A stretch of 21,116 nucleotides of DNA. Origin: JBLHKW01 sp047618565 (GTDB taxonomy: Bacteria; Planctomycetota; UBA1135; GCA-002686595). The first letter of the stretch is position 1, and the number at the start of each line of letters is the position of its first letter. Shown here piece after piece: positions 1 through 6,959 of this stretch. The stretch covers positions 1-21,116 of the forward strand of contig JBLHKW010000093.1 in the NCBI GenBank assembly GCA_047618565.1, read 5' to 3'. The notes under the pieces were generated by a model, which was given only the letters and a program-made list of their open reading frames with translations, had not been told where the DNA came from and did not search any database. A program made the position numbers and the translations under genes.

Positions 1-1
1 A

Positions 2-1156
2 ACCGGCAGCTTCGCACTCACCTGGATCGCGGTCATGTTCCTGCCGTGCTCGAACATCATCCCGCTGCACCATATTCACGTGGCCGAGCGCTACCTGTAC
101 GCGCCTTCGTTTGGCTTCTGCCTCGCACTCGCACTGGGCCTACGCGCTCTGGTCGACGCACGTCCGAACAGGAGTCGGATAGTGCTGTCCGCTACGGGCC
201 TGCTGCTGCTCGTCGCCGGCGCGCGCTCATTCGTGCGCAACGACGACTGGCGCGACGTGCCCGCACTCGTGGCCGCCGCCGACCGGGATGGGGTCGATAC
301 CTGGCGCGTCCACAAGACGGCCGCGTCCTGGGCACTACGCAATGACGATCCCCGCACCGCAGCCCGGCGTTACGCCCGAGCTGCCGAGCTGCGCCCGGGC
401 GACCCGGACCTGCAGTTCTGGAAGGCGGTATCGGCGACCCACATCGGCGACTTTCCGAGCGCTATCACTGCCGGCCGCGCGACCGTCGCCCTGCGGCCGA
501 ACAACGCCAATGCGCACTACAACCTGGGCCTCGCTCTGATCCAGGTGCAGGACCTTGAAGCGGCCTCCGAGCAACTGGAGAAGACCACCGAGCTCGAGCC
601 CGACTACGCACCCGCGCACTACAACCTCGCAGTCGCGCTCAGCCTGCTGGGCCAGGAAGTTCGCTCCCTCGCCGCATTCGAGCGCTGCATCGCCCTGGAT
701 CCGGATCACGCGGAAGCGCACTTCAACCTGGGCGCAATACGGGCACAGCAGGGCCTGGAAGAGTCAGCGCTGGTGTCCATGCGCAGGGCCGTGTCCCTCG
801 CACCGCAGAACGCGCGCTTCCTCGAACATCTGTTCTCGACCAGCCTGGCCATGAATCGCACGCATCACGCGATCCAGGCGGGCGAGGTCCTCACGGATCT
901 CCAGCCAGAGCGGGCCGACGTGTTCGACCAGCTCGGTGATCTGTACCTCAAGATCGACGATCTTGCCCGGGCAGTCGGCGCCTATCGACGCGCCGTCGCC
1001 CTCGCCCCTGACGACCTGCGCCAGCTCGAGAAGCTGGCGGATGCGTGCATCGAGGCCGAGAAGCTCGACTGGGCCGAGAGTGCGTACGCGAAGATCCTGA
1101 AGCTGCAGCCCGACCATGCGCGCGCGCGCGCCGCACTCGAGGCACTGCGTCAGTAG
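2..1156 (+). CDS. TMTC-like membrane protein with C-terminal TPR repeats (5' truncated)
   Basis: The reading frame is already open at base 2 (TGSFALTWIAV before the first ATG at 35), so the gene starts upstream of the window. The visible N-terminus is membrane-embedded. It carries SNIIPLHHIHVAERYLYAPS, which resembles the SN...AERYLY.PS.GFC segment of TMTC-type and related GT-C membrane proteins, followed by a second hydrophobic helix (IVLSATGLLLLVAGA). From about residue 95 there are eight consecutive ~34-residue TPR units, the clearest beginning AHYNLGLAL, AHYNLAVAL and AHFNLGAI and ending with L.P. TPRs are protein-binding scaffolds. In TMTC proteins they follow a glycosyltransferase-like membrane domain, so O-glycosylation of exported proteins is possible, but the catalytic part is not in view. 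It ends 7 bp from the stop of the convergent esterase gene. Confidence 0.85.
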   Translation, partial: TGSFALTWIAVMFLPCSNIIPLHHIHVAERYLYAPSFGFCLALALGLRALVDARPNRSRIVLSATGLLLLVAGARSFVRNDDWRDVPALVAAADRDGVDTWRVHKTAASWALRNDDPRTAARRYARAAELRPGDPDLQFWKAVSATHIGDFPSAITAGRATVALRPNNANAHYNLGLALIQVQDLEAASEQLEKTTELEPDYAPAHYNLAVALSLLGQEVRSLAAFERCIALDPDHAEAHFNLGAIRAQQGLEESALVSMRRAVSLAPQNARFLEHLFSTSLAMNRTHHAIQAGEVLTDLQPERADVFDQLGDLYLKIDDLARAVGAYRRAVALAPDDLRQLEKLADACIEAEKLDWAESAYAKILKLQPDHARARAALEALRQ

Positions 1157-1163
1157 CCAGGCA

Positions 1164-1979
1164 TCAGCGGCCGTAGAGCTCCTCTAGGAAGCCCTCCAGC
1201 TCAACCCAGCTCTGCTCGTCCGCGTCGGCGTCGTACGCCAGAGGTAATCCGAACTCGACCCCCATGGCGGTCGCGTCCGGATTCGTGAAGGCATGCTTCG
1301 CGCCCGGGTACTCGATGAAACGCAGGTCAGCGCCCGCGGCAACCATCTCACGGTGGAAGCTCTCCATATCCTCCGCCGACACGAATGGATCCGCGGCTCC
1401 ATGCAGCACGAGCAACCTGGCCCGAATGTCTCCGGGGCCTGCCGGGGCATCCGTTCCGAGGCTTCCGTGGAAACTGGCGACGCCGTCGAGATCCAGGCCC
1501 TGGCGCGCCATCTGGAGCACGACCGCGCCGCCCATGCAGTACCCGATGGCAGCAGTGCTCGCGTCCTCGGTCGTCGAGTGCGCGATGAGGAGCTCCTGAG
1601 CCGCGACGAAACGACTCTTCGCGGCCTCGATATTGCCCATGATCTCCATCATGAACTTTTGCGCATCGGCAGGGTGCGCGGCCTGTCGGCCTTCGCCGTA
1701 CATATCGACGGCCAGGGCGGTATAGCCCAGCTCGGCCAGCATGCGCGCGCGCCGGCGGGCGTACTCGTTATGTCCCCACCACTCGTGAACGACGAGAACA
1801 CCCGGGCGCTCGCCCTTCACGGCGGGGTCGTAGGCCAGATATCCATGACACTCGACGCCATCCGCGTCGTAGGTCACTTCCTCCACGTGGAGCTCGGGGG
1901 CGACCTGGGGTGCGTTTCCGGAAGTGGCCGCGCATGCAGCGATCAGAAACAAAACGGGCACAATCAGACACTGTCGCAT
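1164..1979 (-). CDS. Dienelactone hydrolase family lipoprotein
   Basis: This is an alpha/beta-hydrolase of the dienelactone hydrolase family, 271 residues from the start chosen here. The ATG at 1979 is preferred over an in-frame ATG at 2036 because it is preceded by AGAAGGA at 8-nt spacing and directly yields a lipoprotein signal (MRQCLIVPVLFLIAAC, probable lipidated Cys16). The catalytic triad is visible: Cys148 in IGYCMGG, Asp197 in GAADPF and His229 in GAKHAF. The family's conserved Glu is in VHEWWG (Glu66). Known members hydrolyse lactones or esters; the substrate here is unknown. It is third in the P450, acyl-AMP ligase, hydrolase order, 53 bp after the ligase. The lipid anchor places it outside the cytoplasm, away from the cytosolic ligase, so it may act on an exported acyl product or may be only a neighbour. 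Confidence 0.9.
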   Translation of the reverse strand: MRQCLIVPVLFLIAACAATSGNAPQVAPELHVEEVTYDADGVECHGYLAYDPAVKGERPGVLVVHEWWGHNEYARRRARMLAELGYTALAVDMYGEGRQAAHPADAQKFMMEIMGNIEAAKSRFVAAQELLIAHSTTEDASTAAIGYCMGGAVVLQMARQGLDLDGVASFHGSLGTDAPAGPGDIRARLLVLHGAADPFVSAEDMESFHREMVAAGADLRFIEYPGAKHAFTNPDATAMGVEFGLPLAYDADADEQSWVELEGFLEELYGR

Positions 1980-2000
1980 CGGGTACGTCCTTCTAATGGA

Positions 2001-2016
2001 GGGGGCCGGAGCCCCC
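2001..2016 (-). other. Perfect GC hairpin between acyl-AMP ligase and esterase genes
   Basis: On the minus strand this reads GGGGGC-TCCG-GCCCCC, a 6-bp all-GC stem with a 4-nt loop of UNCG type. It lies after the ligase stop and ends about 22 nt before the esterase ATG, just upstream of its Shine-Dalgarno. No T-tract follows, so it is a poor intrinsic terminator. It could be an RNA-stability or attenuation element that sets the two genes to different levels. That role is inference; the stem itself is seen in the sequence. Confidence 0.5.
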
Positions 2017-2032
2017 ATACCTTTGACCGCGC

Positions 2033-4000
2033 TCACGAAACGCCGAGCTTGGCCTCGAGAAAGGCCGCCAGCTCCGCGATGGTTGGATAGTCGAACAGAT
2101 CGGTGATGTCGACCACGCCCGGGAAGGCCTTGTCGATGCCCTCGTGGATCTGGGCCAGCTCGAGCGAACTGGTCCCTATCTCGAACAGGTTGTCAGTCAG
2201 GTTGACCGTGCGCGCGGGCAGGAGGCCGCGGCACAGATCGAGCAAGCGGTTCGCGATCGAGGCGTCCGCGCCTCCACCACCGTCAGTGGCGCCGCCCTCG
2301 TCGACAATCGACTCCGCCCGTAGCGCATCCAGCTGAGCCAGCTTGGGGGCGAACTCGCCGTCCACGAAATCCTGCACCAAGCGTGCACGCTGCGCCTTGC
2401 CGCTGGTCGTCTTGGGGATGCGCCCGATCGGTACGACGTGGGCGACATCGATACCCATCTGTGCATTGAGGGTCGCCGTGACCGCGCCGGCTAGCGGCAG
2501 GAACGGTCCCAGGTCCCCCTTCTGCACGATGAACACCAGCAAGTCGTCGGCTTCGGCGTCGGGAGCGCGGTACCCGGCCACGGCCACCTTGCCCATTTCC
2601 AGGCCCGTTTCGCGTTGCAGGATCGACTCGAGATCGTGCGGGAAGAAATTCTGGCCGTTGGAGAAAATGATGTCCTTGTGACGCCCGGTGATCACGAGCC
2701 CGGCCTTGCCGAGGAAGCCCAGATCGCCCGTATCCAGCCAGCCATCCGAGCGGATCGCCGCCCGCGTGGCCTCTTCGTTTCGGTAGTAGCCCGCGGTGAC
2801 ATTGCGGCCACGGATCTCCACGTGCCCGACCGTGCCGTCGGGCAAGGTGCTTCCGTCGTCGCCCGCGATGCGCAACTCACAGCCCGGGACCGCCTGGCCG
2901 AGGCACACGAACGGCACGCTCCCGGCTGCATCCGGCAACGCGTACTCGACCGGCTGCCCTGGCGCGACGCTGGCTCGCATCACGTGCACGGACTGCGCAC
3001 CCTTGCCCACCTCCGCGAAACTCACGGCCACGGTCGCCTCGGCCAGGCCGTAGACCGGAAGCATGGCCGACGGGCGCAATCCGAAGGCCGACATGCGGTC
3101 CGTGAACTCGGCACAGAGACCTATCGAGATGGGCTCCGCACCGTTGAACATGATGCGCACCGCGGACAGGTCGAGCGTGCCGGGATCGCGGCGGTCGAGG
3201 CCCTTGAGGAAGTGCTTGTAGCCGAAGTTCGGCGAGCACAGCATCGTCGCGCCAAACTCGGTGGCCTTCGTCAACCAGATCGTGGGTCGGCGCACGAAGA
3301 GCTCCGAAGGCATCAGCGCCACGTCGATGGCCAGAACTAGCGGCACGAGGTGGAAACCGATCATGCCCATGTCGTGGCTGAGGGGCATCCAGGTCAGCAT
3401 CTTGTCCGTGGGCCCCATCTGCCCGGCAGCGATGCTCCCGCGCACATTGGTCAGGACGTTTTCATGGGTGAGCATGATGCCCTTGGGATCACTGGTCGAG
3501 CCGGAGGAGAACTGCACGAAAGCCAGGTTGTGCGGCTGCGCGGACACCGGGACGCCCGGTTCCCCATCCTCCTCGTCGGCAAGCACAGCCCTCGCGCGCA
3601 CTTCCGAGAAACCACCGTCCGGGGCACCAGCCTGCTCGAAGCGCTCCAGGGTGCGTCCATCCACGAAGAGATAGGGATTGCCAAGCGTCCGGAAGACGCG
3701 CACAACCTTCATCCGGTGTTCGTCGCTGATGCCGAGCGCCATGGGCACGGGCACCATGCCCCCGAGAATGCTGGCCCAGAAGGCTTCGAGAAAACGCTGG
3801 TTGCTGCCAACGTACACGAGCACCTCATCTCCAGGCTTGAGGCCCTGGCGCTGGAAGCGACCCAGCAGGCGTAGCGCTGCGGCCCGCAGCTCGTGCACGG
3901 TCACCCGCACCTCCACGTCCACAGCGTCCATGAACGTGATTGCGGCGGTGGTTTCGGCGGCCGCGTCCAGGGCCTCCGGCAGGGTCTTGAAGTCGTACAT
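2033..4000 (-). CDS. Fatty-acyl-AMP ligase fused to a C-terminal acyl carrier domain
   Basis: A 655-residue didomain enzyme. Residues 1-545 form an ANL adenylating domain: P-loop QFSSGSTSDPKG (163-174), LSHDMGMIG (207-215), NGAEPI (286-291), VYGLAEAT (316-323), GWLDTGDLG (420-428), GRHKDIIFSNGQN (439-451), and PKTTSGK with the catalytic Lys535. The NGAEPI...YGLAEAT and NGQNFFPHDLE wording is that of fatty-acyl-AMP ligases (FAALs) rather than ordinary acyl-CoA ligases. A Gly-rich linker (about 569-580) leads to a carrier domain whose IGTSSLEL motif offers Ser612 for the phosphopantetheine arm. The predicted reaction is fatty acid plus ATP to acyl-AMP, then acyl transfer to its own carrier. The ATG at 4000 lies 9 bp after the P450 stop. 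No PKS or NRPS module follows. Chain-length specificity cannot be read from the sequence. Confidence 0.92.
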   Translation of the reverse strand: MYDFKTLPEALDAAAETTAAITFMDAVDVEVRVTVHELRAAALRLLGRFQRQGLKPGDEVLVYVGSNQRFLEAFWASILGGMVPVPMALGISDEHRMKVVRVFRTLGNPYLFVDGRTLERFEQAGAPDGGFSEVRARAVLADEEDGEPGVPVSAQPHNLAFVQFSSGSTSDPKGIMLTHENVLTNVRGSIAAGQMGPTDKMLTWMPLSHDMGMIGFHLVPLVLAIDVALMPSELFVRRPTIWLTKATEFGATMLCSPNFGYKHFLKGLDRRDPGTLDLSAVRIMFNGAEPISIGLCAEFTDRMSAFGLRPSAMLPVYGLAEATVAVSFAEVGKGAQSVHVMRASVAPGQPVEYALPDAAGSVPFVCLGQAVPGCELRIAGDDGSTLPDGTVGHVEIRGRNVTAGYYRNEEATRAAIRSDGWLDTGDLGFLGKAGLVITGRHKDIIFSNGQNFFPHDLESILQRETGLEMGKVAVAGYRAPDAEADDLLVFIVQKGDLGPFLPLAGAVTATLNAQMGIDVAHVVPIGRIPKTTSGKAQRARLVQDFVDGEFAPKLAQLDALRAESIVDEGGATDGGGGADASIANRLLDLCRGLLPARTVNLTDNLFEIGTSSLELAQIHEGIDKAFPGVVDITDLFDYPTIAELAAFLEAKLGVS

Positions 4001-4009
4001 GGTGTCTCG

Positions 4010-5395
4010 TCAGCGTCTCTCGATCCGCATCCGGATCCCGTGTTTGGTGCGCAGGTTGACCGCCGGCTCCAGTTCCAGTTCCCGGTCGGGAACGTAGCTC
4101 AACCGGAAACGTGGCGCCATCCATCCGATGTGGGTCAGGGCCTCGACCTTGGCAAAGAGATCACCCGTGCAACGCCGCGCCCCCATGGAGAAAGGGAAGT
4201 ACGCAAACTCATGAATGGGATTTACACCATCCGGAGTGAAGCGCTCGGGCCGGAACACCTGGGCGTCATCCCCCCAGAACTCGGGGTGACGGTGAACAAC
4301 ATAGGGCGATAGGAAGATGTCCGTACCTGCGTCGACGCGGTAACCACCCAGCTCGTCCGCCCCCAGCGCCTTGCGCGTGAAGAGCCACACCGGGGGATAG
4401 AGCCGCAGGGTCTCGAACATGACGCGCTTGGCGTAGGGCATCTGGTCGAGACTGGCGAACGAAGGCGGCTCGTCGCCGGCCAGCGGATCGAGCTCGGCGT
4501 GCAGTTCCGCCTCGACCCGCGGGTCCTGCGCGAGCAGGAACCAGATCCAGTTCGTCGTCGCAGCTGTGGTCTCGTGGCCGGCCACGATCAGGGTCATGAT
4601 CTCGTCGATCAGATCCTCGTCGGCCATGGCCTGACGGTCTGTCTTGCTGCGCGCGTCCATGAACAGCGACAGAAAATCCGTGCGATGCACGTCCTCGCAC
4701 CTGCGCTTCGCAATGAGCTCGTGCACGAGTTCCCTCAATGCGCGAAACTGGACCACCAGCGCCAGGTCCCGCGCAGGGTGATCGACGAGGAGTGCGAACG
4801 GGCTCTTCCCGTCATCGGTCCGGTAGGGCTCGAGGTCATCCCCGAAGATCACTCCGAGGATCACATCCAGGGCCAGCACGCTCGTCTCGTGGGTGATGTC
4901 GAGCGTCTCGCCACGATCCGCCTTGTGCTCCCATTCGGGCAGCAGCTTCTCATTGGCACGTCGCACGACGGCGGACATCGCTTCGATGATTTCGCGCTTG
5001 AAGGCCGGCTGGATCATGCGGCGCTGTTCCAGCCAGTGCTCGCCATCGCTGACGATGACCCCGTTGCCCAGCAGCATCTTCACACGCTCGAAGCCGCGAC
5101 CCTTGGCGTAGTTCCGCCAGTTGGTCACGAGCACGCGCTGGACCAGATCCGGGTCGCTCACCAGATAGGTGGGCCGGTCGCGACCGGGCGGATCCACGCG
5201 GTAGATTCCGCCGAACTCCTCGAAGTACCTCCACATGCGGTGGAAGGACTCGAGATCCGCATCGATCGCACAGGGCGCGGCCGGGCCGGGAGGCAACGGC
5301 AGGCCTCCGGTATCGGTCGGCGGCGTGGTCGGCGTGGTCGGCGTCATGGAGAGCGGGACAGCTTGGATCGGTGGGGTCATCCTCGCACGGGTCAC
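4010..5395 (-). CDS. Cytochrome P450 monooxygenase
   Basis: A 461-residue P450 with all landmark motifs: I-helix AGHETT (272-277), ExxR (Glu328/Arg331), the PERF loop (FRPERF, 381-386) and the heme loop PFSMGARRC with thiolate Cys409. The text around residues 112-135 (GVIVSDGEHWLEQRRMIQPAF) resembles CYP4/CYP102-clan and bacterial long-chain hydroxylases, which fits its place beside an acyl-AMP ligase-carrier protein; a carrier-bound or free fatty acid is therefore a plausible substrate. No ferredoxin or reductase gene is in view, so electrons must come from elsewhere. The start is uncertain: GTG at 5395 and ATG at 5380 are both possible and neither has a strong Shine-Dalgarno. The first ~40 residues are Thr/Pro-rich with no membrane anchor, so the enzyme is probably cytosolic. 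First gene of the operon, divergent from the phosphopantetheinyl transferase. Confidence 0.93.
   Translation of the reverse strand: MTRARMTPPIQAVPLSMTPTTPTTPPTDTGGLPLPPGPAAPCAIDADLESFHRMWRYFEEFGGIYRVDPPGRDRPTYLVSDPDLVQRVLVTNWRNYAKGRGFERVKMLLGNGVIVSDGEHWLEQRRMIQPAFKREIIEAMSAVVRRANEKLLPEWEHKADRGETLDITHETSVLALDVILGVIFGDDLEPYRTDDGKSPFALLVDHPARDLALVVQFRALRELVHELIAKRRCEDVHRTDFLSLFMDARSKTDRQAMADEDLIDEIMTLIVAGHETTAATTNWIWFLLAQDPRVEAELHAELDPLAGDEPPSFASLDQMPYAKRVMFETLRLYPPVWLFTRKALGADELGGYRVDAGTDIFLSPYVVHRHPEFWGDDAQVFRPERFTPDGVNPIHEFAYFPFSMGARRCTGDLFAKVEALTHIGWMAPRFRLSYVPDRELELEPAVNLRTKHGIRMRIERR
5325..5342. repeat. Two tandem 9-bp copies (GTGGTCGGC)
   Basis: Two perfect adjacent GTGGTCGGC units lie inside the P450 N-terminal coding region and encode part of its Thr/Pro-rich tract (TPT TPT). 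The multiple of three keeps the frame, so unit number could vary without disrupting the gene. Probably of little function. Confidence 0.5.
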
Positions 5396-5419
5396 AAGAG
5401 CCCGTGCGCCCGGGTTGCC

Positions 5420-5435
5420 GAGGGGCGCACCCCTC
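5420..5435. other. Perfect hairpin in the divergent P450/PPTase intergenic region
   Basis: GAGGGG-CGCA-CCCCTC, a perfect 6-bp stem with a 4-nt loop, lies 25-40 bp upstream of the P450 GTG and about 115 bp upstream of the PPTase GTG. It falls in the presumed 5' untranslated leader of the P450 transcript, where it could act as a leader structure, or it could be an operator-like dyad. Only the symmetry is seen; function is unknown. Confidence 0.35.
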
Positions 5436-5490
5436 CGGTAAGCTCGGAGGCCCCGATCGTGGCCGGGTTCGAGCTCGGGTGGCTCCTAAC

Positions 5491-5518
5491 TGTATATATC
5501 GGTGGGGGTGTTACGCAA
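5491..5518 (-). promoter_or_regulatory. Candidate sigma70-like promoter for the P450 operon
   Basis: Reading the minus strand, TTGCGT (5518-5513) is followed after 16 nt by TATACA (5496-5491), a fair match to -35/-10 boxes. This is the only AT-rich spot in a GC-rich 155-bp divergent spacer. Transcription would start near 5484 and give a leader of about 90 nt that includes the 5420-5435 hairpin. The same TATATA core could serve the opposite strand. High-GC phyla often use divergent promoters, so support is weak. Confidence 0.25.
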
Positions 5519-5550
5519 AGAGCGCGAACCGGTCCAGAGAAAACCCGCCC

Positions 5551-6249
5551 GTGGCGATCCTGATCTATCACTCCAGGGCGTGGCCCGAGACCACGCCCCT
5601 GCCCGCCCACTGGCTGGCCGCACTTCCGGCGACCAAGCGGGCCGAACTTGTCCGTAGTCAGCCCGCACGCCGGCGCGAGTCGGCGACGGGACTGCGCCTT
5701 CTGGCACACGGAATGCACGCCCTTGGCTGCACGGATTTCGAGCTGTCCGAGGTGCACTTCGAGGACCGGACCAGGCCGCGGACAGGCCGCGGCATCGACT
5801 TCAGCATCTCCCACTCGAAGGGCCTGGTCGCGTGCGCGCTGAACACCCACGAGGGACACCCCGTCGGTCTCGACATTGAACGGATCCGACCGATCGATGC
5901 CAGCAGCCTCGACGGCTACCTGTTGCCGCGCGGCGCGGAGCGCGTTCTGACGGCGACAGAGATCTTCGACCTGTGGACCCGCCGCGAGAGCGTCGTCAAG
6001 GCTGCCAGCGGCGCAGGCTTGGCACGCATCAAGGAAGTGGAGTACGATTCCGACGACGCCCCAATCGCGAATTTCGATGGCAGGCGTTGGCACACCCAGA
6101 GGGTCGACCTCGGCCGCGATTTCGCGGCACACGTCACGACACGTATCGACGTATCGGGCCGGTACTCGGCGCCCGCTATACGCGTCGTCAGCGTCACGTT
6201 GGAGTTGCTCAACCTGCCCGCACCGTGCGCCTCGGACTCTCCCCGGTGA
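5551..6249 (+). CDS. 4'-phosphopantetheinyl transferase, Sfp type
   Basis: This enzyme transfers the phosphopantetheine arm of CoA to a Ser of a carrier protein. From the GTG at 5551 it is 232 residues, the usual Sfp-family length. The frame extends upstream to 5371, but that part is low-complexity and unlike the family, so GTG 5551 (MAILIYHSRAWPE) is preferred; the Shine-Dalgarno is weak (GAGA). Seen motifs: FSISHS (84-89), GLDIE with Mg ligands Asp108 and Glu110, and WTRRESVVKA with Glu146 and Lys150, which correspond to the family's SHS, (V/I)G(V/I)D.E and WxxKEA..K motifs. It is transcribed away from the acyl-AMP ligase-carrier gene, whose Ser612 is the obvious local target. Its stop overlaps the next GTG by 4 nt (GTGA), implying translational coupling to the acyltransferase. 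Confidence 0.92.
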   Translation: MAILIYHSRAWPETTPLPAHWLAALPATKRAELVRSQPARRRESATGLRLLAHGMHALGCTDFELSEVHFEDRTRPRTGRGIDFSISHSKGLVACALNTHEGHPVGLDIERIRPIDASSLDGYLLPRGAERVLTATEIFDLWTRRESVVKAASGAGLARIKEVEYDSDDAPIANFDGRRWHTQRVDLGRDFAAHVTTRIDVSGRYSAPAIRVVSVTLELLNLPAPCASDSPR

Positions 6250-6959
6250 CTGACTCTACCCACTACAAGCTGCGGAAAATCCCCCGCTGGCGACGGCTGC
6301 TGCTCCCGGCCCTGGCGCCCCTCATCACCCTCGCGATCCGCCTGTACTGGAGCACCGTGCGGGTCAAAGAGGTCATCGGTAGAGAGCACCTCGACGCGCT
6401 CGCAGCCGAGGGCAAGCCGATGATCCCCTGCCACTGGCACCAGCGGCAGGTGTTCTGCACCTCCTACCTGTTTCGCACGCGCCGTCACGACTTCAAGATG
6501 AGCGGACTCGTCAGCCCATCCAGGGACGGGGAGCTCGCGGCCCTCGTATTGCGGCAACTCGGCGCCCACCCGATCCGCGGTTCCGGCCGCCGCACGGGCG
6601 CGCAGGCCATGCGCGAGCTCTACATGGCGATGAAGAACGAGGGTCTGTCGCCGGTGATGGCACCCGATGGGTCGAAGGGCCCGATCTACCAGTTCAAGCC
6701 CGGATCGGTGATGCTCTCCCAGCTATCGGGTGCACCGATGGTGCCAGTGACCTTTGCGGCCCGGCACGCCTGGAAGCTGAGCACCTGGGACCACTTCGTC
6801 GTGCCGTATCCGTTCTCGAGCATCACCTTCGCGATTGGCGCGCCGCAATACGTGCCAAAGGGCAGCAAGTTTGGCGACACGGCGGCCATGCAAGAGGTCA
6901 TGCGCAGGGCATTGAACGAGGTCGATGAAGTCGCCGAGCGGGCGGTGAGCGGCGGGTGA
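6246..6959 (+). CDS. DUF374 lysophospholipid acyltransferase-like protein
   Basis: A 237-residue protein starting at the GTG that overlaps the PPTase stop. An N-terminal hydrophobic helix (about 18-36) is followed by PCHWHQRQVF (61-70), SPSRDGE (90-96), IRGSGRRTGAQAM (110-122), and APDGSKGP with KPGSVMLSQLSGAPMVPV (139-168). This is the pattern of DUF374, a family related to LpxL/PlsC-type acyltransferases. Known relatives transfer acyl chains from acyl-ACP or acyl-CoA to lipid acceptors at the inner face of the cytoplasmic membrane. The coupling to a phosphopantetheinyl transferase, opposite a ligase-carrier gene, makes it a candidate to unload the acyl chain from that carrier; this is inference. 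Its stop overlaps the sulfatase GTG (GTGA). Confidence 0.87.
   Translation: MTDSTHYKLRKIPRWRRLLLPALAPLITLAIRLYWSTVRVKEVIGREHLDALAAEGKPMIPCHWHQRQVFCTSYLFRTRRHDFKMSGLVSPSRDGELAALVLRQLGAHPIRGSGRRTGAQAMRELYMAMKNEGLSPVMAPDGSKGPIYQFKPGSVMLSQLSGAPMVPVTFAARHAWKLSTWDHFVVPYPFSSITFAIGAPQYVPKGSKFGDTAAMQEVMRRALNEVDEVAERAVSGG

Noticed and set aside
5371..5550. Upstream extension of the PPTase frame
   Set aside because: These 60 codons overlap the P450 start region, are unlike the Sfp family and would give an over-long protein; GTG 5551 fits the family N-terminus.
4499..5563. 354-codon plus-strand ORF opposite the P450
   Set aside because: The P450 has every diagnostic motif on the other strand; the antisense product has no recognisable domain.
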